DNA from: Verrucomicrobiota bacterium
GTDB lineage: Bacteria > Verrucomicrobiota > Verrucomicrobiia > Limisphaerales > UBA11320
NCBI GenBank assembly: GCA_016199985.1
Contig: JACQFQ010000025.1
Span: 62,001 to 126,000 of the forward strand
Direction of reading: 5' to 3'
Length of the DNA stretch: 64,000 bases
The notes below the pieces were generated by a model, which made no database searches, was not told the origin of the DNA, and worked only from the letters and a program-made list of their open reading frames with translations. Both the position numbers and the translations under genes were made by a program. Positions 44,076 to 53,283 of the stretch are shown in pieces. The number at the start of each line of letters is the position of its first letter. The stretch's first letter is position 1.

Positions 44076-44530
44076 AGATGATGCAAGAGCCATCCATGAA
44101 TAGCTCCGAACCCGAACCTATTACAATCCCGCAGTCGCCAGGAACGCGGGGCGCGGCGCATCCCGATGCGGCGAGCTATCCACCCCCATACAGAGCGAGA
44201 CGGTTACAGCCGCCGCCTCGCTTGACTGTGTCTCAAAGCAGGACGCCTCCGGGCGGAGCGTGGCGTCAACCTGCTCCAAACCGTCGGGTTTAGCGCCTAC
44301 CCGGCCATCTAGCGGCGCCGCGCTCGCCACAATGGACACTCAACTCGATGACGGCGGTCGTCGTGGAAACGCGCGCACGCGCAAGGAGGCCTGTCTGAAG
44401 CGCTCTTCTCCTCCGTAGAATCCCCGATTCCTCTGAGCGTAACCCCTCGAATTGTCGGCGAAAGGGAAGTGGTGCATGTTGCTCCATACCGAGAACAGCT
44501 CACTGCACCCTGAACCGCTCGAATCCGAAC
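44076..44530. other. Intergenic stretch before the signal peptidase gene
   Basis: No gene is supported; short frames on both strands are Arg/Pro/Ala-rich. No terminator hairpin with a T-run and no tRNA-like fold is visible. It should contain the promoters of the divergent pseudopilin and lepB genes, but I could not choose a clear -35/-10 pair. Confidence 0.4.
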
Positions 44531-45181
44531 ATGACCAATCCTGGAACCAATCCCTCGAATCTGCCTGACCTTCCGGAATCCCGCTTCGCGGGTTCGAACA
44601 CGGAACGGACCGGCCTGGCGAGGCCCTCGGTGAACGGACGAACGGCTTCGGGCGCTTCGCGCCGCCGGTTTTTCTGGCGGGCGCTGCTGACCGACGTCCA
44701 GCAGCGCTTCCCGATGCTGATGGGATTGTTCCTGTGCTGCGTGGCGAGTTATTTCCTAGCGAGTCGATATATGGTTTGCACTGTGATTATCCGTGGTCGG
44801 AGCATGACGCCCACCCTCCGTGACGGGGATCAGTATCTTCTCAACCGCATCGCGTATCTCTTCCGGGAGCCCAAGCGCGGCGACCTTATCGTCCTTCGCG
44901 ACCCCGGCCACACCGACATGGCGATCAAGCGGATCGTCGCGGGGCCTGGCGACTGCATCGAGGTCAAGGATGGGGTCGTCTATGTGAATCACTCCCGCCT
45001 CGCGGAGCATTACCTCGCCCCCAGCACCCAGACGCAGCCCGGCAAGGCCCTGTCCTCAGGCGCGGTGCGATTGGGCGATAAGAGCTACTTCGTCCTGGGC
45101 GACAACCGGCAGGAGAGCGAGGACAGCCGGTATTACGGACCGATTCACCGCGACAATATCGTCGGCGTCGTCAGTCTCTAG
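44531..45181 (+). CDS. lepB: Signal peptidase I
   Basis: The 216-residue enzyme removes signal peptides from secreted proteins at the membrane. It has an N-terminal cytoplasmic region of about 55 residues rich in polar residues, one membrane span (MLMGLFLCCVASYFLASRY), the nucleophile Ser in GRSMTPTLRDGD, and the catalytic Lys in MAIKRIVAGPGD. The C-terminal box FVLGDNRQESEDSRYYGPI is present. A strong terminator follows. Confidence 0.96.
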   Translation: MTNPGTNPSNLPDLPESRFAGSNTERTGLARPSVNGRTASGASRRRFFWRALLTDVQQRFPMLMGLFLCCVASYFLASRYMVCTVIIRGRSMTPTLRDGDQYLLNRIAYLFREPKRGDLIVLRDPGHTDMAIKRIVAGPGDCIEVKDGVVYVNHSRLAEHYLAPSTQTQPGKALSSGAVRLGDKSYFVLGDNRQESEDSRYYGPIHRDNIVGVVSL

Positions 45182-45201
45182 ACTCTAGACTCTCTCGGTT
45201 C

Positions 45202-45248
45202 ACAAAACCAAACACCGCCGGCGCGCAGGCGGCGGTGTTTGGTTTTGT
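45202..45248 (+). terminator. Strong terminator after lepB
   Basis: An 18-bp perfect stem (ACAAAACCAAACACCGCC with GGCGGTGTTTGGTTTTGT) has an 11-base loop. Its arm contains GGTTTTGT, so the U-rich tract is inside the stem, and because the arms are A- and T-rich at the base it could work in both directions. Confidence 0.85.
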
Positions 45249-45313
45249 CCATGGCCCAGGCCAAAGCAACGCTTCCCATACCGGCGCGCTTCGACTAGCT
45301 TCCGGCAAGCCCT

Positions 45314-46159
45314 ATGCGCCCGTTGATGCTTGCCCTCGCGTTTCTCTTCGGAGCTCCCGCCGAAAGGCCAGCGGTCGGGGCGGACTTCTTTCTCCCCGAT
45401 CACGTGAAACAAGTGGGAACGATCCGGACGGCGGGAGTGCGGGAAAGCTCGGGCATTGCTCCCTGCCGATCCGACCCTGAGATCTTTTGGACGCATACAG
45501 ACGGACCGCGATCCATGCTGTTCGCCATCGACCGCAAGGGCCATGCGCGGGGACAGGTCATCGTCAGCGTGGCCCTGTTCGACTGGGAGGATCTCGCCTC
45601 CGACCATAAGGGGCATCTCTACATCGCCGACACGGGCAACAATCATCTCGCGCGCTCACAACTCGCGGTGCATGAGATCGACGAACCGGATCCCGTCAAG
45701 CTGCCCTCCACGCTTCCCGTGAGGCGCACATGGAAGCTGAGTTTCCCGAAAGATCCCTTCGATTGCGAAAGCCTGTTCCTCTGGGAAGGACATGGCTATG
45801 TCATCTCGAAGGTTTTCAACAACGCCAAGGCGGCTCTCTACCGCTTCCCGCTCAAAACCACGGGCGAGCCCCTCGTCCTGGAGCGCGTAACAAAGCTCAA
45901 GATCGATTCCCCCGTGACGGCCGCGGATCTCTCGCGCGATGGAAAAAAGCTGGCGATCATCTGCAAGTCCGGCGCCGGGCTGCTGCAGGTGGACGGGGAC
46001 CTGAAATCCGCCGGAGACTTCAAGCCGGTCTGGACGAAGTTCCACCACGAGCATATCGAGGCTTGCTGCTTCGTGCCGGAAGGCCTGCTCGTGACCGCGG
46101 AATCCCGCGAGATCTACCTGTTCAGCGGCGACGTGTTCCGCACGGCGACAGGCCGATAG
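45314..46159 (+). CDS. Secreted beta-propeller-like protein
   Basis: The 281-residue protein starts MRPLMLALAFLFGAPAERPAVGA (signal peptide). Motifs include RESSGIAPCRSDPEIFWTHTDG, DWEDLASDHKGHLYIADTGN and ESLFLWEGHGYVISK. The WEDLA and YIADTGNN segments occur in uncharacterised exported propeller proteins related to SdiA-regulated/NHL-like families. No catalytic residues are recognised. It is followed closely by a pseudopilin gene on the same strand. Confidence 0.78.
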   Translation: MRPLMLALAFLFGAPAERPAVGADFFLPDHVKQVGTIRTAGVRESSGIAPCRSDPEIFWTHTDGPRSMLFAIDRKGHARGQVIVSVALFDWEDLASDHKGHLYIADTGNNHLARSQLAVHEIDEPDPVKLPSTLPVRRTWKLSFPKDPFDCESLFLWEGHGYVISKVFNNAKAALYRFPLKTTGEPLVLERVTKLKIDSPVTAADLSRDGKKLAIICKSGAGLLQVDGDLKSAGDFKPVWTKFHHEHIEACCFVPEGLLVTAESREIYLFSGDVFRTATGR

Positions 46160-46285
46160 GAATCCAGGGGTAAACGCCTCCCCGCTCCGCCATCCGCCGG
46201 GGCGCATTTGTCACCGATTTGGGGCTTGGCAATCCCCCCAGATTTCGGCAGCTTCTTCGAAAGTCCCCGAATCATTTAAACCTGC

Positions 46286-47029
46286 ATGCGCTCGAACGTT
46301 AGCCCTCGTCTTTCCTCTTCCTCGGGCAGGGTTTCTCCAAGGCGTCTCCCGAATCCGGCGTTCACCCTCCTGGAACTATTGGTGGTGGTCGCCATCATCG
46401 CCATCCTGGCCAGCCTCCTGCTCCCTGCGCTGATCAAGGTCCGCGAGAAGAGCCGCGCCGCGGTCTGCGCCACCAACCTCCGCGAGATGGGCATTGGATC
46501 CATGCAATTCTCAATGGACAACGGCGGCAGCTTTCCATCCTTTCGCGATTGGCTCTACACGACGCCCGGCGACCTCACGAGCGGAACCCTCTACGGCTAC
46601 GTTCGCACGCGGCAGATCTATATGTGCCCCACTGAGCTTAAGGAGTTCAACTCAGGGCAACCGGTCGCCAATTACGAGGGCCTCAGTTTCCGCGCCCCGC
46701 AGGCCAAGCGTGACTTTAGCTATGCGATGAACTGCGGCCTCTGCCACATTCGCGATATCGCGAACTTCCTTCACCCATCCGACACGCTCCTCTACATGGA
46801 AGCCAGCCTGGCGACGAACGACTACTCAGGTCGGGTGGGCCCCAGCTTCGGATCCCACTCCCTCGCGACGCGCCACAGCAATCGCGGCCACATGATCAAG
46901 GCCGACCTCCACATCGAGGCCTTGGGCACGCGCGAGGCGGACGCCCAGGAGCAGCTCAAGCGCTTCTGGTTTCCCACCATGGATACGACAGGACCCCACG
47001 GCCTCCCCGTCGGAGGCGGTTTGCAGTAA
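46286..47029 (+). CDS. Type II secretion-type pseudopilin (N-terminal cleavage/methylation)
   Basis: The 247-residue protein has a 25-residue leader, then [25 protein letters not shown], a canonical prepilin methylation segment (cleavage before F, Glu at +5). The rest matches Verrucomicrobia pseudopilins of the DUF1559-like group ([27 protein letters not shown]). It would be processed by a prepilin peptidase and assembled in a pseudopilus. The secretion motor and secretin are not in the window, but an ExeA/GspB pair is at 16837-18428. Confidence 0.9.
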   Translation: MRSNVSPRLSSSSGRVSPRRLPNPAFTLLELLVVVAIIAILASLLLPALIKVREKSRAAVCATNLREMGIGSMQFSMDNGGSFPSFRDWLYTTPGDLTSGTLYGYVRTRQIYMCPTELKEFNSGQPVANYEGLSFRAPQAKRDFSYAMNCGLCHIRDIANFLHPSDTLLYMEASLATNDYSGRVGPSFGSHSLATRHSNRGHMIKADLHIEALGTREADAQEQLKRFWFPTMDTTGPHGLPVGGGLQ

Positions 47030-47062
47030 GCACCGCTCAACCCGCGCCGCCAAGGATGGATC

Positions 47063-48901
47063 ATGAAACGCCTCTCGCGCATCGCAGCCTCCGCAGCCGC
47101 TCTTTACGCCTCATGCTCTCTATCCGCGAACGCCGGCAACTGGCCTGGCTGGCGGGGACCCGAAGGCACCGGCGTGGCGGCGGACGCCCGGCCGCCTGTT
47201 GAATTCGGAAAGGAAAAGAATCTCCGGTGGCGCGCCGAACTACCGGGCCCTGGAAACTCTTCCCCGATCGTTTGGGGGGACAAAGTCTACGTCTCTCAAT
47301 CCCTGGACAAGGAGAAGCGCCGGGTCGTGATCTGCTTCGATCGTTCTTCGGGGAAGCAGCTCTGGACCTCAGGCGTCGCCTATGCCGACAACGAGCCCAC
47401 CCAGGAGAACAATCCCTATTGCGCGGGAACCCCCGCCACCGACGGCCAGCGAGTGTATGTGTGTTTTGGATCAGCGGGCGTGGCGGCCTACGACGCCGCG
47501 GACGGCAAGGAAGCCTGGCGTCGGGATCTGGGGAAGCTCAGCCACATGTTCGGCAACGCCGTGTCGCCCGTTCTGCATGGGAATTTGTGCATTGTGAATT
47601 TTGGGCCTGATGAAAAGGCCCGACTCATCGCCCTCGACAAGTCCACGGGACAAACCGTTTGGGAATCCACGCCGCCAAAGCCCGAAGAAAGCGAGACGCA
47701 GCAAGGCCCAGGCGGACGGGGAGGCTTCGGAGGCGGCGGGCCGCCTGGAGGACCCGGCGGAGGGCGCGGCGGTTTCGGTCCAGGGATGATGCTTGCCCCG
47801 CAGATTCTTGCCCAAGGCGACAAGGACGGAGACCACAAGCTCACCAAGGACGAGTTCGCGTCGCTCGCCGATTCGTGGTTCGACAAGCTCGACACCGAGA
47901 AAGCGGGCAAAGTGACGCAGGCCGAGTTCACAGACCGGCTCGCCACCGTGCTGCCGCCGCCGCCGGACGCGGGAAGAACCGACGGACCGCCGGGAGGCGG
48001 GGGACCTCGCGGCGGAGGCAGAGGCGGCCCCGGTCGCTTCGTGGGCCCCGGCATGTTCACGGTCGCCGATCGCGACAAGGACGGCTCGCTGACGCGAATC
48101 GAGCTGAAGAACACCTTCGCGACATGGGCGGCGGATTGGGATATCGACAAGGCCGGCCACTTGACTGAGGAGAAGCTGCGCGATGGATTGAACACAGCGC
48201 TCCCGCGCCCCAATTTCGGCGGCCCCGGCGGAGGTCCAGGCGGACGCGGCGGACGCGGAGGCCCCGGCGGATCTTGGAGCACTCCCCTGCTGGTTCGCGC
48301 GGAGGGACACGACGAGCTCATCGCCGTTTTCCCCAACCGTATCGTCGGCTACGATCCCAACACCGGCAAAGAACTCTGGAGGAGCAAGGGCATCGGCGGA
48401 ACCATCTACACCTCGCCTCTCTATGGGGAAGGCGCCTTGATTGGAATGAGCAGCGGGATGGGGGGCGGCGCCGCGATCGCCCTGAAGCCCGGCGGGACGG
48501 GCGACGTGTCGGAAAGCCAACGCCTCTGGAAGCAGGATCGCGTCAAGAGCAACATGGGCTCCGGCGTGATCCACTCAGGTCTCCTTTTCACGGTAAGCCA
48601 GGACGGCATTGCCGCCTGCATGGATGTCAAAACCGGCCAGACGAAATGGGAGGAAAGACTCAAGGGCTCCGGATCGCGCGGGAGCGTTTGGTCCTCCCTG
48701 CTCCTCGCGGACGGCAGGATCTATATCCCCAACCAGGCAGGCGACGTGTTCGTCATCAAAGCCGGACCCGTCTTCGAAGTTCTGGCGACGAATGCCCTCG
48801 GCGAATCGACCAATGCTTCGTTGGCGGCGTCGAATGGATCCCTCATTGTTCGCACCGACAAGGCGCTCTGGTGTTTTGGAGGCGGGGCCGAGAAGCCCTG
48901 A
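47063..48901 (+). CDS. PQQ-like propeller protein with an inserted EF-hand/glycine-rich module
   Basis: The 612-residue protein has a signal peptide (AASAAALYASCSLSANAG). The first propeller half starts NWPGWRGPEGTGVAAD and has blades such as VICFDRSSGKQLW. In the middle (about 215-410) there is an insert with glycine-rich linkers (GGRGGFGGGGPPGGPGGG) and four EF-hand-like loops: DKDGDHKLTKDEF, DTEKAGKVTQAEF, DRDKDGSLTRIEL and DIDKAGHLTEEKL. The first and third have the full calcium pattern. The propeller resumes (ELIAVFPNRIVGYDPNTGKELW) to the C terminus (SLIVRTDKALWCFGGG). It may bind quinone, sugar or metal; no dehydrogenase catalytic residues are recognised. Confidence 0.85.
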   Translation: MKRLSRIAASAAALYASCSLSANAGNWPGWRGPEGTGVAADARPPVEFGKEKNLRWRAELPGPGNSSPIVWGDKVYVSQSLDKEKRRVVICFDRSSGKQLWTSGVAYADNEPTQENNPYCAGTPATDGQRVYVCFGSAGVAAYDAADGKEAWRRDLGKLSHMFGNAVSPVLHGNLCIVNFGPDEKARLIALDKSTGQTVWESTPPKPEESETQQGPGGRGGFGGGGPPGGPGGGRGGFGPGMMLAPQILAQGDKDGDHKLTKDEFASLADSWFDKLDTEKAGKVTQAEFTDRLATVLPPPPDAGRTDGPPGGGGPRGGGRGGPGRFVGPGMFTVADRDKDGSLTRIELKNTFATWAADWDIDKAGHLTEEKLRDGLNTALPRPNFGGPGGGPGGRGGRGGPGGSWSTPLLVRAEGHDELIAVFPNRIVGYDPNTGKELWRSKGIGGTIYTSPLYGEGALIGMSSGMGGGAAIALKPGGTGDVSESQRLWKQDRVKSNMGSGVIHSGLLFTVSQDGIAACMDVKTGQTKWEERLKGSGSRGSVWSSLLLADGRIYIPNQAGDVFVIKAGPVFEVLATNALGESTNASLAASNGSLIVRTDKALWCFGGGAEKP

Positions 48902-49056
48902 TTTCACCCGCTCTCCCGGCGGTTAAGCCTCTCTCCCCCTTCAGCCCCCCAGCCCTCGGCCATGCCTGGGCCCAGTAAGCCCAAAGGCGTATGGCGGGAA
49001 CGCGTCGGTAGATGATACCTCTTTAAGCACGGCGAGGCCCAGCGGCCGGCCGTGTT

Positions 49057-49581
49057 ATGACGACCGAAGAAACAAAGCTGATCCGCGAATCGTTCAAGCA
49101 AGTGGAGCGTTTGTCCGATATCTTCGCCCTCACCTTCTACCAGCACCTCTTCAACATGATTCCGGAAACCCGACCGCTCTTTGGCGATCGAATCGAATCT
49201 CAAGGCAAACGACTGCTGAACGCGCTCGCGTTCCTGGTCGACTCCTTGCGCACATGGGAACACACCCTTCCTCAATCCCAGGCGATGCTGGAGAGGCTCC
49301 ACCCCTACGGGGTGAACGAGCTTATCGGCGATCGATTTGGGGAGCTGCTGCTTTGGGCGCTGGAGGCCAATCTGGGCAGCCTCTTCACCCCGTCCGTGGG
49401 CGACGCCTGGCGGGCTTTCGCGCGCGAGATGACGCGCGCGATGGAGTCCTCGTCGGTCACGCGGACCCAGGCTCTTCCGGTGGCCGCGCGGGCGACCCCC
49501 AACGCCGCGCTTTCGCGGGAGGCGCCCCTGCCTTTGAAGCCGCGGACCTCCGGGCTAAGCGGTCCGCACGCCAAGCCCTAG
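49057..49581 (+). CDS. Globin-family protein
   Basis: The 174-residue protein has a globin core (residues about 5-135) with proximal His82 in LERLHPYGVNE and the family F9-type pattern IPETRPLFGDRI. It resembles single-domain globins related to the flavohaemoglobin N terminus. The C-terminal 40 residues are Ala/Pro/Arg-rich and low-complexity, unusual for a globin. It may bind oxygen or nitric oxide. A hairpin (CACGGC at 49028-49033 with GCCGTG at 49049-49054) lies immediately before the ATG, and no Shine-Dalgarno sequence is visible. Confidence 0.85.
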   Translation: MTTEETKLIRESFKQVERLSDIFALTFYQHLFNMIPETRPLFGDRIESQGKRLLNALAFLVDSLRTWEHTLPQSQAMLERLHPYGVNELIGDRFGELLLWALEANLGSLFTPSVGDAWRAFAREMTRAMESSSVTRTQALPVAARATPNAALSREAPLPLKPRTSGLSGPHAKP

Positions 49582-50643
49582 TTCAGCGCGGCAGTGCGCA
49601 AGGCTCCGCTCCAACTCGCCCTTCTGATACTCCTGCTCGGCGGCGTCGTTCGGAGAGCGATGAGGGTCGATCGCGCGCCCCTTCTTGGCGAGCGCGAGAA
49701 AACGGCTGAAATCGCCGGCTCGCGCCGAGCCCCAAACGTCCCAGAAGCCGGGTTTGAGATAAGCAAACTCCCGGGCAAAACCCGAGATCGTCTCGATATG
49801 AACCGGCGCCGAAGGGCAAAGTTCGCGGTAGCGCTTGAAATAGGTTTTCCAATCGACGATCCCCTCCCCCATCGCGGTCCATTGCACCTTCGCCCCATCG
49901 GCGTATTCCCAGATCATCGAGTCGCGCATGCTGCTCGTCACGGTGTAGGGCCCGAGGTTCTCGAGGTTCGCGACGGGATCCTCCAGAGTCCAGCAGGCGT
50001 TGCCTGGATCAATATTCACGCCCACATAGTCCTTCCCGGCCTGCTCCACCAGCGACACGAGCTCGCGCGAGTGCATGTCCCCGGCGTGGTTCTCCACCGC
50101 GATCTTCACCCCATAGTCCACCGCGCGACTGCGCAGCGCCTGGCACACCTTCACCGTGTCGGCGATGCGCGCCTCGATCCCGCCGGGGGTCTTCCGATCC
50201 TCGCCCGTTCCCAGAACCACCCTGAGGACGGGCGAGCCGAGATCCCTCGCCGCCTTCAAGCCCAGCGCCAGGTGCTCCTCGGCGGAACCCCACTTGTTCC
50301 GAAACGCCTTCGATGTCGGGCAGATGCTCCACGTCCCCAACTGCACATCCACCCCCAAGCCGCTGGCGCGCGCGCGCAGCTCGGTCAGGCGGGCGGTCTC
50401 GAAGCTCTCGAGCGCGTCGAGATCCGTAATGAACAACGAGTCGACCTTCTGCTTCGCGGCGTAATCGATCAGCGCCGACGCCTTCCACTTCATCGCGCGA
50501 ACCGCGAAGTTGTCGTAGCCGAGCTTCAGTCGCGTCGGCGCGCCTTCCGCCGCCGGTGCGCGCAAGGCGGGCGCAAGGATCGGCGCGGCGGACGCAAGAA
50601 GCAGGGCCTTGGAGAAATCGCGGCGGGTCACAGGTTTCATCAT
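49555..50643 (-). CDS. Sugar-phosphate isomerase/epimerase-like TIM-barrel protein with Tat signal
   Basis: The 362-residue protein starts MMKPVTRRDFSKALLLASAAP, a Tat-type twin-arginine signal. The core is an AP-endonuclease-2/xylose-isomerase-like TIM barrel with ITDLDALESF, VRVVLGTGED-type and IAVENHAGDM segments, DYVGVNIDPGNACWTLED, and a late HIETISGF. Metal-ligand Glu and His residues are in place. The enzyme probably isomerises a sugar in the periplasm. Its 3' end overlaps the convergent globin gene by 27 bases. Confidence 0.88.
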   Translation of the reverse strand: MMKPVTRRDFSKALLLASAAPILAPALRAPAAEGAPTRLKLGYDNFAVRAMKWKASALIDYAAKQKVDSLFITDLDALESFETARLTELRARASGLGVDVQLGTWSICPTSKAFRNKWGSAEEHLALGLKAARDLGSPVLRVVLGTGEDRKTPGGIEARIADTVKVCQALRSRAVDYGVKIAVENHAGDMHSRELVSLVEQAGKDYVGVNIDPGNACWTLEDPVANLENLGPYTVTSSMRDSMIWEYADGAKVQWTAMGEGIVDWKTYFKRYRELCPSAPVHIETISGFAREFAYLKPGFWDVWGSARAGDFSRFLALAKKGRAIDPHRSPNDAAEQEYQKGELERSLAHCRAELGLGVRTA

Positions 50644-50715
50644 AAGAGGGGCATGAACTGGCTTCGAAAAACCATCAACAGCGGAGGGTGAAAAGGCAAT
50701 GCGCATTTGCCGCGG

Positions 50716-52566
50716 TCAAGCCTGCTTCGCGGCGAGCAGCTCGGTGAGCAGCTGGTTCGATCGCTTCAGCATCTCGCGCGGATCCTCAAGCAATCCGGCG
50801 GCGATCCGCGCGTTGTCGAACAATTGCTCGGCGACCTTCCCCGCCAGCGCCGCGTCCTTCTGCCGAAGCGCGTCCAACTGAGCGAGCAGGACATGCGCGG
50901 GATTGAACTCGAAGTCCGATTTCGAAGCCTCCAATCCTCCGGCGTCCCGCTTCGCGCTCCGCAGCATGCGGCGCATCGAGGCGGTCATGTATTTGTTGCT
51001 GTCGACCGCGAGGACGGGGCTGTCCAGCAGGCGCTTCGAAAGCCGAACCTCGTTCACTTTCTCTCCCAGGGTCTCCTTCATCCACCGCGCCAGCGCCCCG
51101 GCCTGCTCGTCGCTGAGTCCCGACGACGGCTTGTCCGAAAGGTCCAAGTCCGCCTTCTCCGCCAGGCGCAGCGGCTTGTCGTCGAAGCGGTCGAGATGCT
51201 CCACGACGAACTCGTCCCAGGGATCCTGCAGAAGCAGCACTTCAAACTTCCGCGCCGCGAACACTTCGTAGAACGGGCTGCTGAGCCCGGACTCCCGCGA
51301 GGTGGCGAGCAGGCAATAGATCTCCTTCTGATCGGCTGGCATCCGCTTCACGTAGTCGGCCAGCGATGTGTGGACTCCCGCGTCCAGCGCGGAGCTCTCG
51401 TAGCGCAGCAGCTTCCCGAGGCCCTGCTTATGGGCCGCGTCCGTCACAACGCCTTCCTTCAGGAACCGGCTGTACTCCCCGTAAAACTTCCTGTAGGTCT
51501 CCGGATCCTTCTCGGCCGTCTCCTCCAGCATTTTCAGGAAACGCCCCGTGAGCGCCTTGTTCAAGCGCTGCATGAGGCTGCTGTCCTGCATGGTCTCACG
51601 CGAGATATTCAGCGGCAGGTCTTCGCTGTCGACGACGCCTCGCAGAAACCGAAGCCAATCCGGGAACAGGTGCTTGGCCTTGGACTGAATGAGGACCTTG
51701 CGGCAATAGAGATTCACCTCCGACTCCATCCGCCCCAGCCCCATGCTCTCGAAGTTCGTCTGCGGCACGAACAGGAGCGATTGAATCGCCAGTGGCGCGT
51801 CAGCCGTGAAGTGAAGACGCAGGAGCGCGGGCTGGTGGTCGTGTCCGAGGAACTGGTAGAACTCGTTGTATTCGTCTTCCTTGATCTCGGAGCGATTCCG
51901 TGTCCACAGCGCCTGAACCGTGTTGAGCCGCTTGCCGTTCAACTCGATCGGGATGGGCACGAACGCCGAGTAGCGACGGATGATGGCCTCGAGCGTGGAC
52001 TCCTGGGCATAGGTGGCCGCGTCGGACTTGAGCTTCAGCGCGATCTCGGTGCCGCGCTGCGGGCGACTGGAGGCCTCCAGCTCATAACCGGTCGTCCCCT
52101 GGCTCACCCAGCGGCACGCGACGCCGTCGGGCTGATGGGGCCGGCTCTCCACCGTCACCTGCTCCGCCACCATGAACGCGGCGTAGAAACCGACGCCGAA
52201 CTGGCCGATCAATTTCGCGTCCGCCCTCTTCTCCTCCGCCAACCCCTTGAGGAAAGCCTTCGTGCCGGAGTGGGCGATCGTTCCGAGGTTCTCCACCAGG
52301 TCCTCGCGGCTCATCCCAATCCCGCTGTCGATAAATCGCACCGTGCCCTCCTTTTCGTCGGTCTTGACCTGGATGAGCAGGGGCGCGTCCGGATCGACGA
52401 TGGCCTGGCCCGATGCCTGAAGGAATCGGAGCTTCTCGCAGGCGTCCGCCGCGTTCGAGATCAGCTCCCGAACGAAAATCTCGCGATCGGTGTAAAGACT
52501 GTGAATGACGATGTCCAGCAGCTGCTGGATTTCGGCCTGGAACGAATGCTTTTCCGGAATGCTCAT
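50716..52566 (-). CDS. htpG: Molecular chaperone HtpG (Hsp90)
   Basis: The 616-residue ATP-dependent chaperone has the N-terminal ATPase motifs REIFVRELISNAADACEKL, SGIGMSREDL, GTIAHSGTKAFL and GQFGVGFYAAFMVA. The middle domain (LRGVVDSEDLPLNISRE) and C-terminal dimerisation region are present, and the length is normal. I see no CIRCE-type operator in front of it. A candidate operator for the adjacent divergent operon lies 48-87 bases upstream. Confidence 0.97.
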   Translation of the reverse strand: MSIPEKHSFQAEIQQLLDIVIHSLYTDREIFVRELISNAADACEKLRFLQASGQAIVDPDAPLLIQVKTDEKEGTVRFIDSGIGMSREDLVENLGTIAHSGTKAFLKGLAEEKRADAKLIGQFGVGFYAAFMVAEQVTVESRPHQPDGVACRWVSQGTTGYELEASSRPQRGTEIALKLKSDAATYAQESTLEAIIRRYSAFVPIPIELNGKRLNTVQALWTRNRSEIKEDEYNEFYQFLGHDHQPALLRLHFTADAPLAIQSLLFVPQTNFESMGLGRMESEVNLYCRKVLIQSKAKHLFPDWLRFLRGVVDSEDLPLNISRETMQDSSLMQRLNKALTGRFLKMLEETAEKDPETYRKFYGEYSRFLKEGVVTDAAHKQGLGKLLRYESSALDAGVHTSLADYVKRMPADQKEIYCLLATSRESGLSSPFYEVFAARKFEVLLLQDPWDEFVVEHLDRFDDKPLRLAEKADLDLSDKPSSGLSDEQAGALARWMKETLGEKVNEVRLSKRLLDSPVLAVDSNKYMTASMRRMLRSAKRDAGGLEASKSDFEFNPAHVLLAQLDALRQKDAALAGKVAEQLFDNARIAAGLLEDPREMLKRSNQLLTELLAAKQA

Positions 52567-52613
52567 AAACGGGCCAACCCTAAGAACCCGGCGCCGCAGG
52601 AGTCAAGGGCATC

Positions 52614-52653
52614 GCAAACTCCCATTTGCCAATCACGTCTTTGCTATGCAAAG
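52614..52653. promoter_or_regulatory. Candidate operator with four TTTGC/GCAAA half-sites
   Basis: The divergent region between htpG and the membrane-protein gene has GCAAA-N6-TTTGC (52614-52629) and, ten bases on, CTTTGC-TAT-GCAAAG (52639-52653), a perfect 15-base palindrome. It ends 7 bases before the ATG at 52661. The winged-helix regulator encoded in the same operon is a natural candidate for binding, giving autoregulation. No experiment supports it. Confidence 0.45.
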
Positions 52654-52660
52654 CTGCCGC

Positions 52661-53275
52661 ATGAACTCGAAGGAAGCCGCGCAGCACCTGGAGGTCATCC
52701 GGACCTTGATGGAGCGATCCGCCGTCTATCGCCTGGCGCTCGCGCCCCCGATGGTGCTCGCCGGGAATCTCGGCACTCTGGGCGCCCTGCTGGCGCTCCG
52801 ACTCCACGTGGAGTCCGGTCCCAGGTTCGCGCTGTTCTGGATGTCGGTGTGCCTTCTCGCGATCCTGGGCGCGCTCTTCCTCACCCGCCGCCAGGCCATG
52901 GGCGCGGGCGAACCGCTTTGGTCCATGCCCGCGCGACGCGTCGTCTTCGCCGCGCTGCCCGCCCTGATTCTCGGAGGAGCCAGCGGACTGATCGCCCACC
53001 TTTCCGGGGCCGGCTCCCTCCGTGGAGCGTCGTTGTGGCTCGGATTCTACGGATGCGCCCTGCACGCCGCGGGATTCTTCACCGTGCGCGGCATGCGATT
53101 GATGGGCCTGATGCTCATCGCGCTCGCGCTCCTCGGCCTTCTCATCGACGCCGAAATGATCCCCATCACCCTCAAAAGTCCGGGCAACTTCATGATGGGC
53201 CTCGGCTTCGGGATATCCCATCTCGCCTACGCCGCCTACCTGAAATGGACGGAGCCCAAAGCAGGACTGCCTTGA
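52661..53275 (+). CDS. Six-span membrane protein linked to a winged-helix regulator
   Basis: The start MNSKEAAQHLEVIRTLMERSAVYR at 52661 gives a 204-residue protein with six predicted membrane spans: LALAPPMVLAGNLGTLGALL, FALFWMSVCLLAILGALFL, VVFAALPALILGGASGLIA, SLWLGFYGCALHAAGFF, MGLMLIALALLGLLI and FMMGLGFGISHLAYAAYL. The function is unknown. The winged-helix gene begins about 9 bases after or overlaps its stop, so they form an operon. Pairs of this type may couple a membrane signal with gene control. Confidence 0.8.
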   Translation: MNSKEAAQHLEVIRTLMERSAVYRLALAPPMVLAGNLGTLGALLALRLHVESGPRFALFWMSVCLLAILGALFLTRRQAMGAGEPLWSMPARRVVFAALPALILGGASGLIAHLSGAGSLRGASLWLGFYGCALHAAGFFTVRGMRLMGLMLIALALLGLLIDAEMIPITLKSPGNFMMGLGFGISHLAYAAYLKWTEPKAGLP

Positions 53276-53283
53276 ATCCAGAC

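Noticed and set aside
52567..52660. CIRCE heat-shock operator before htpG
   Set aside because: The 9-base inverted repeat of CIRCE is absent; the palindromes present are of another type and lie nearer the divergent gene.
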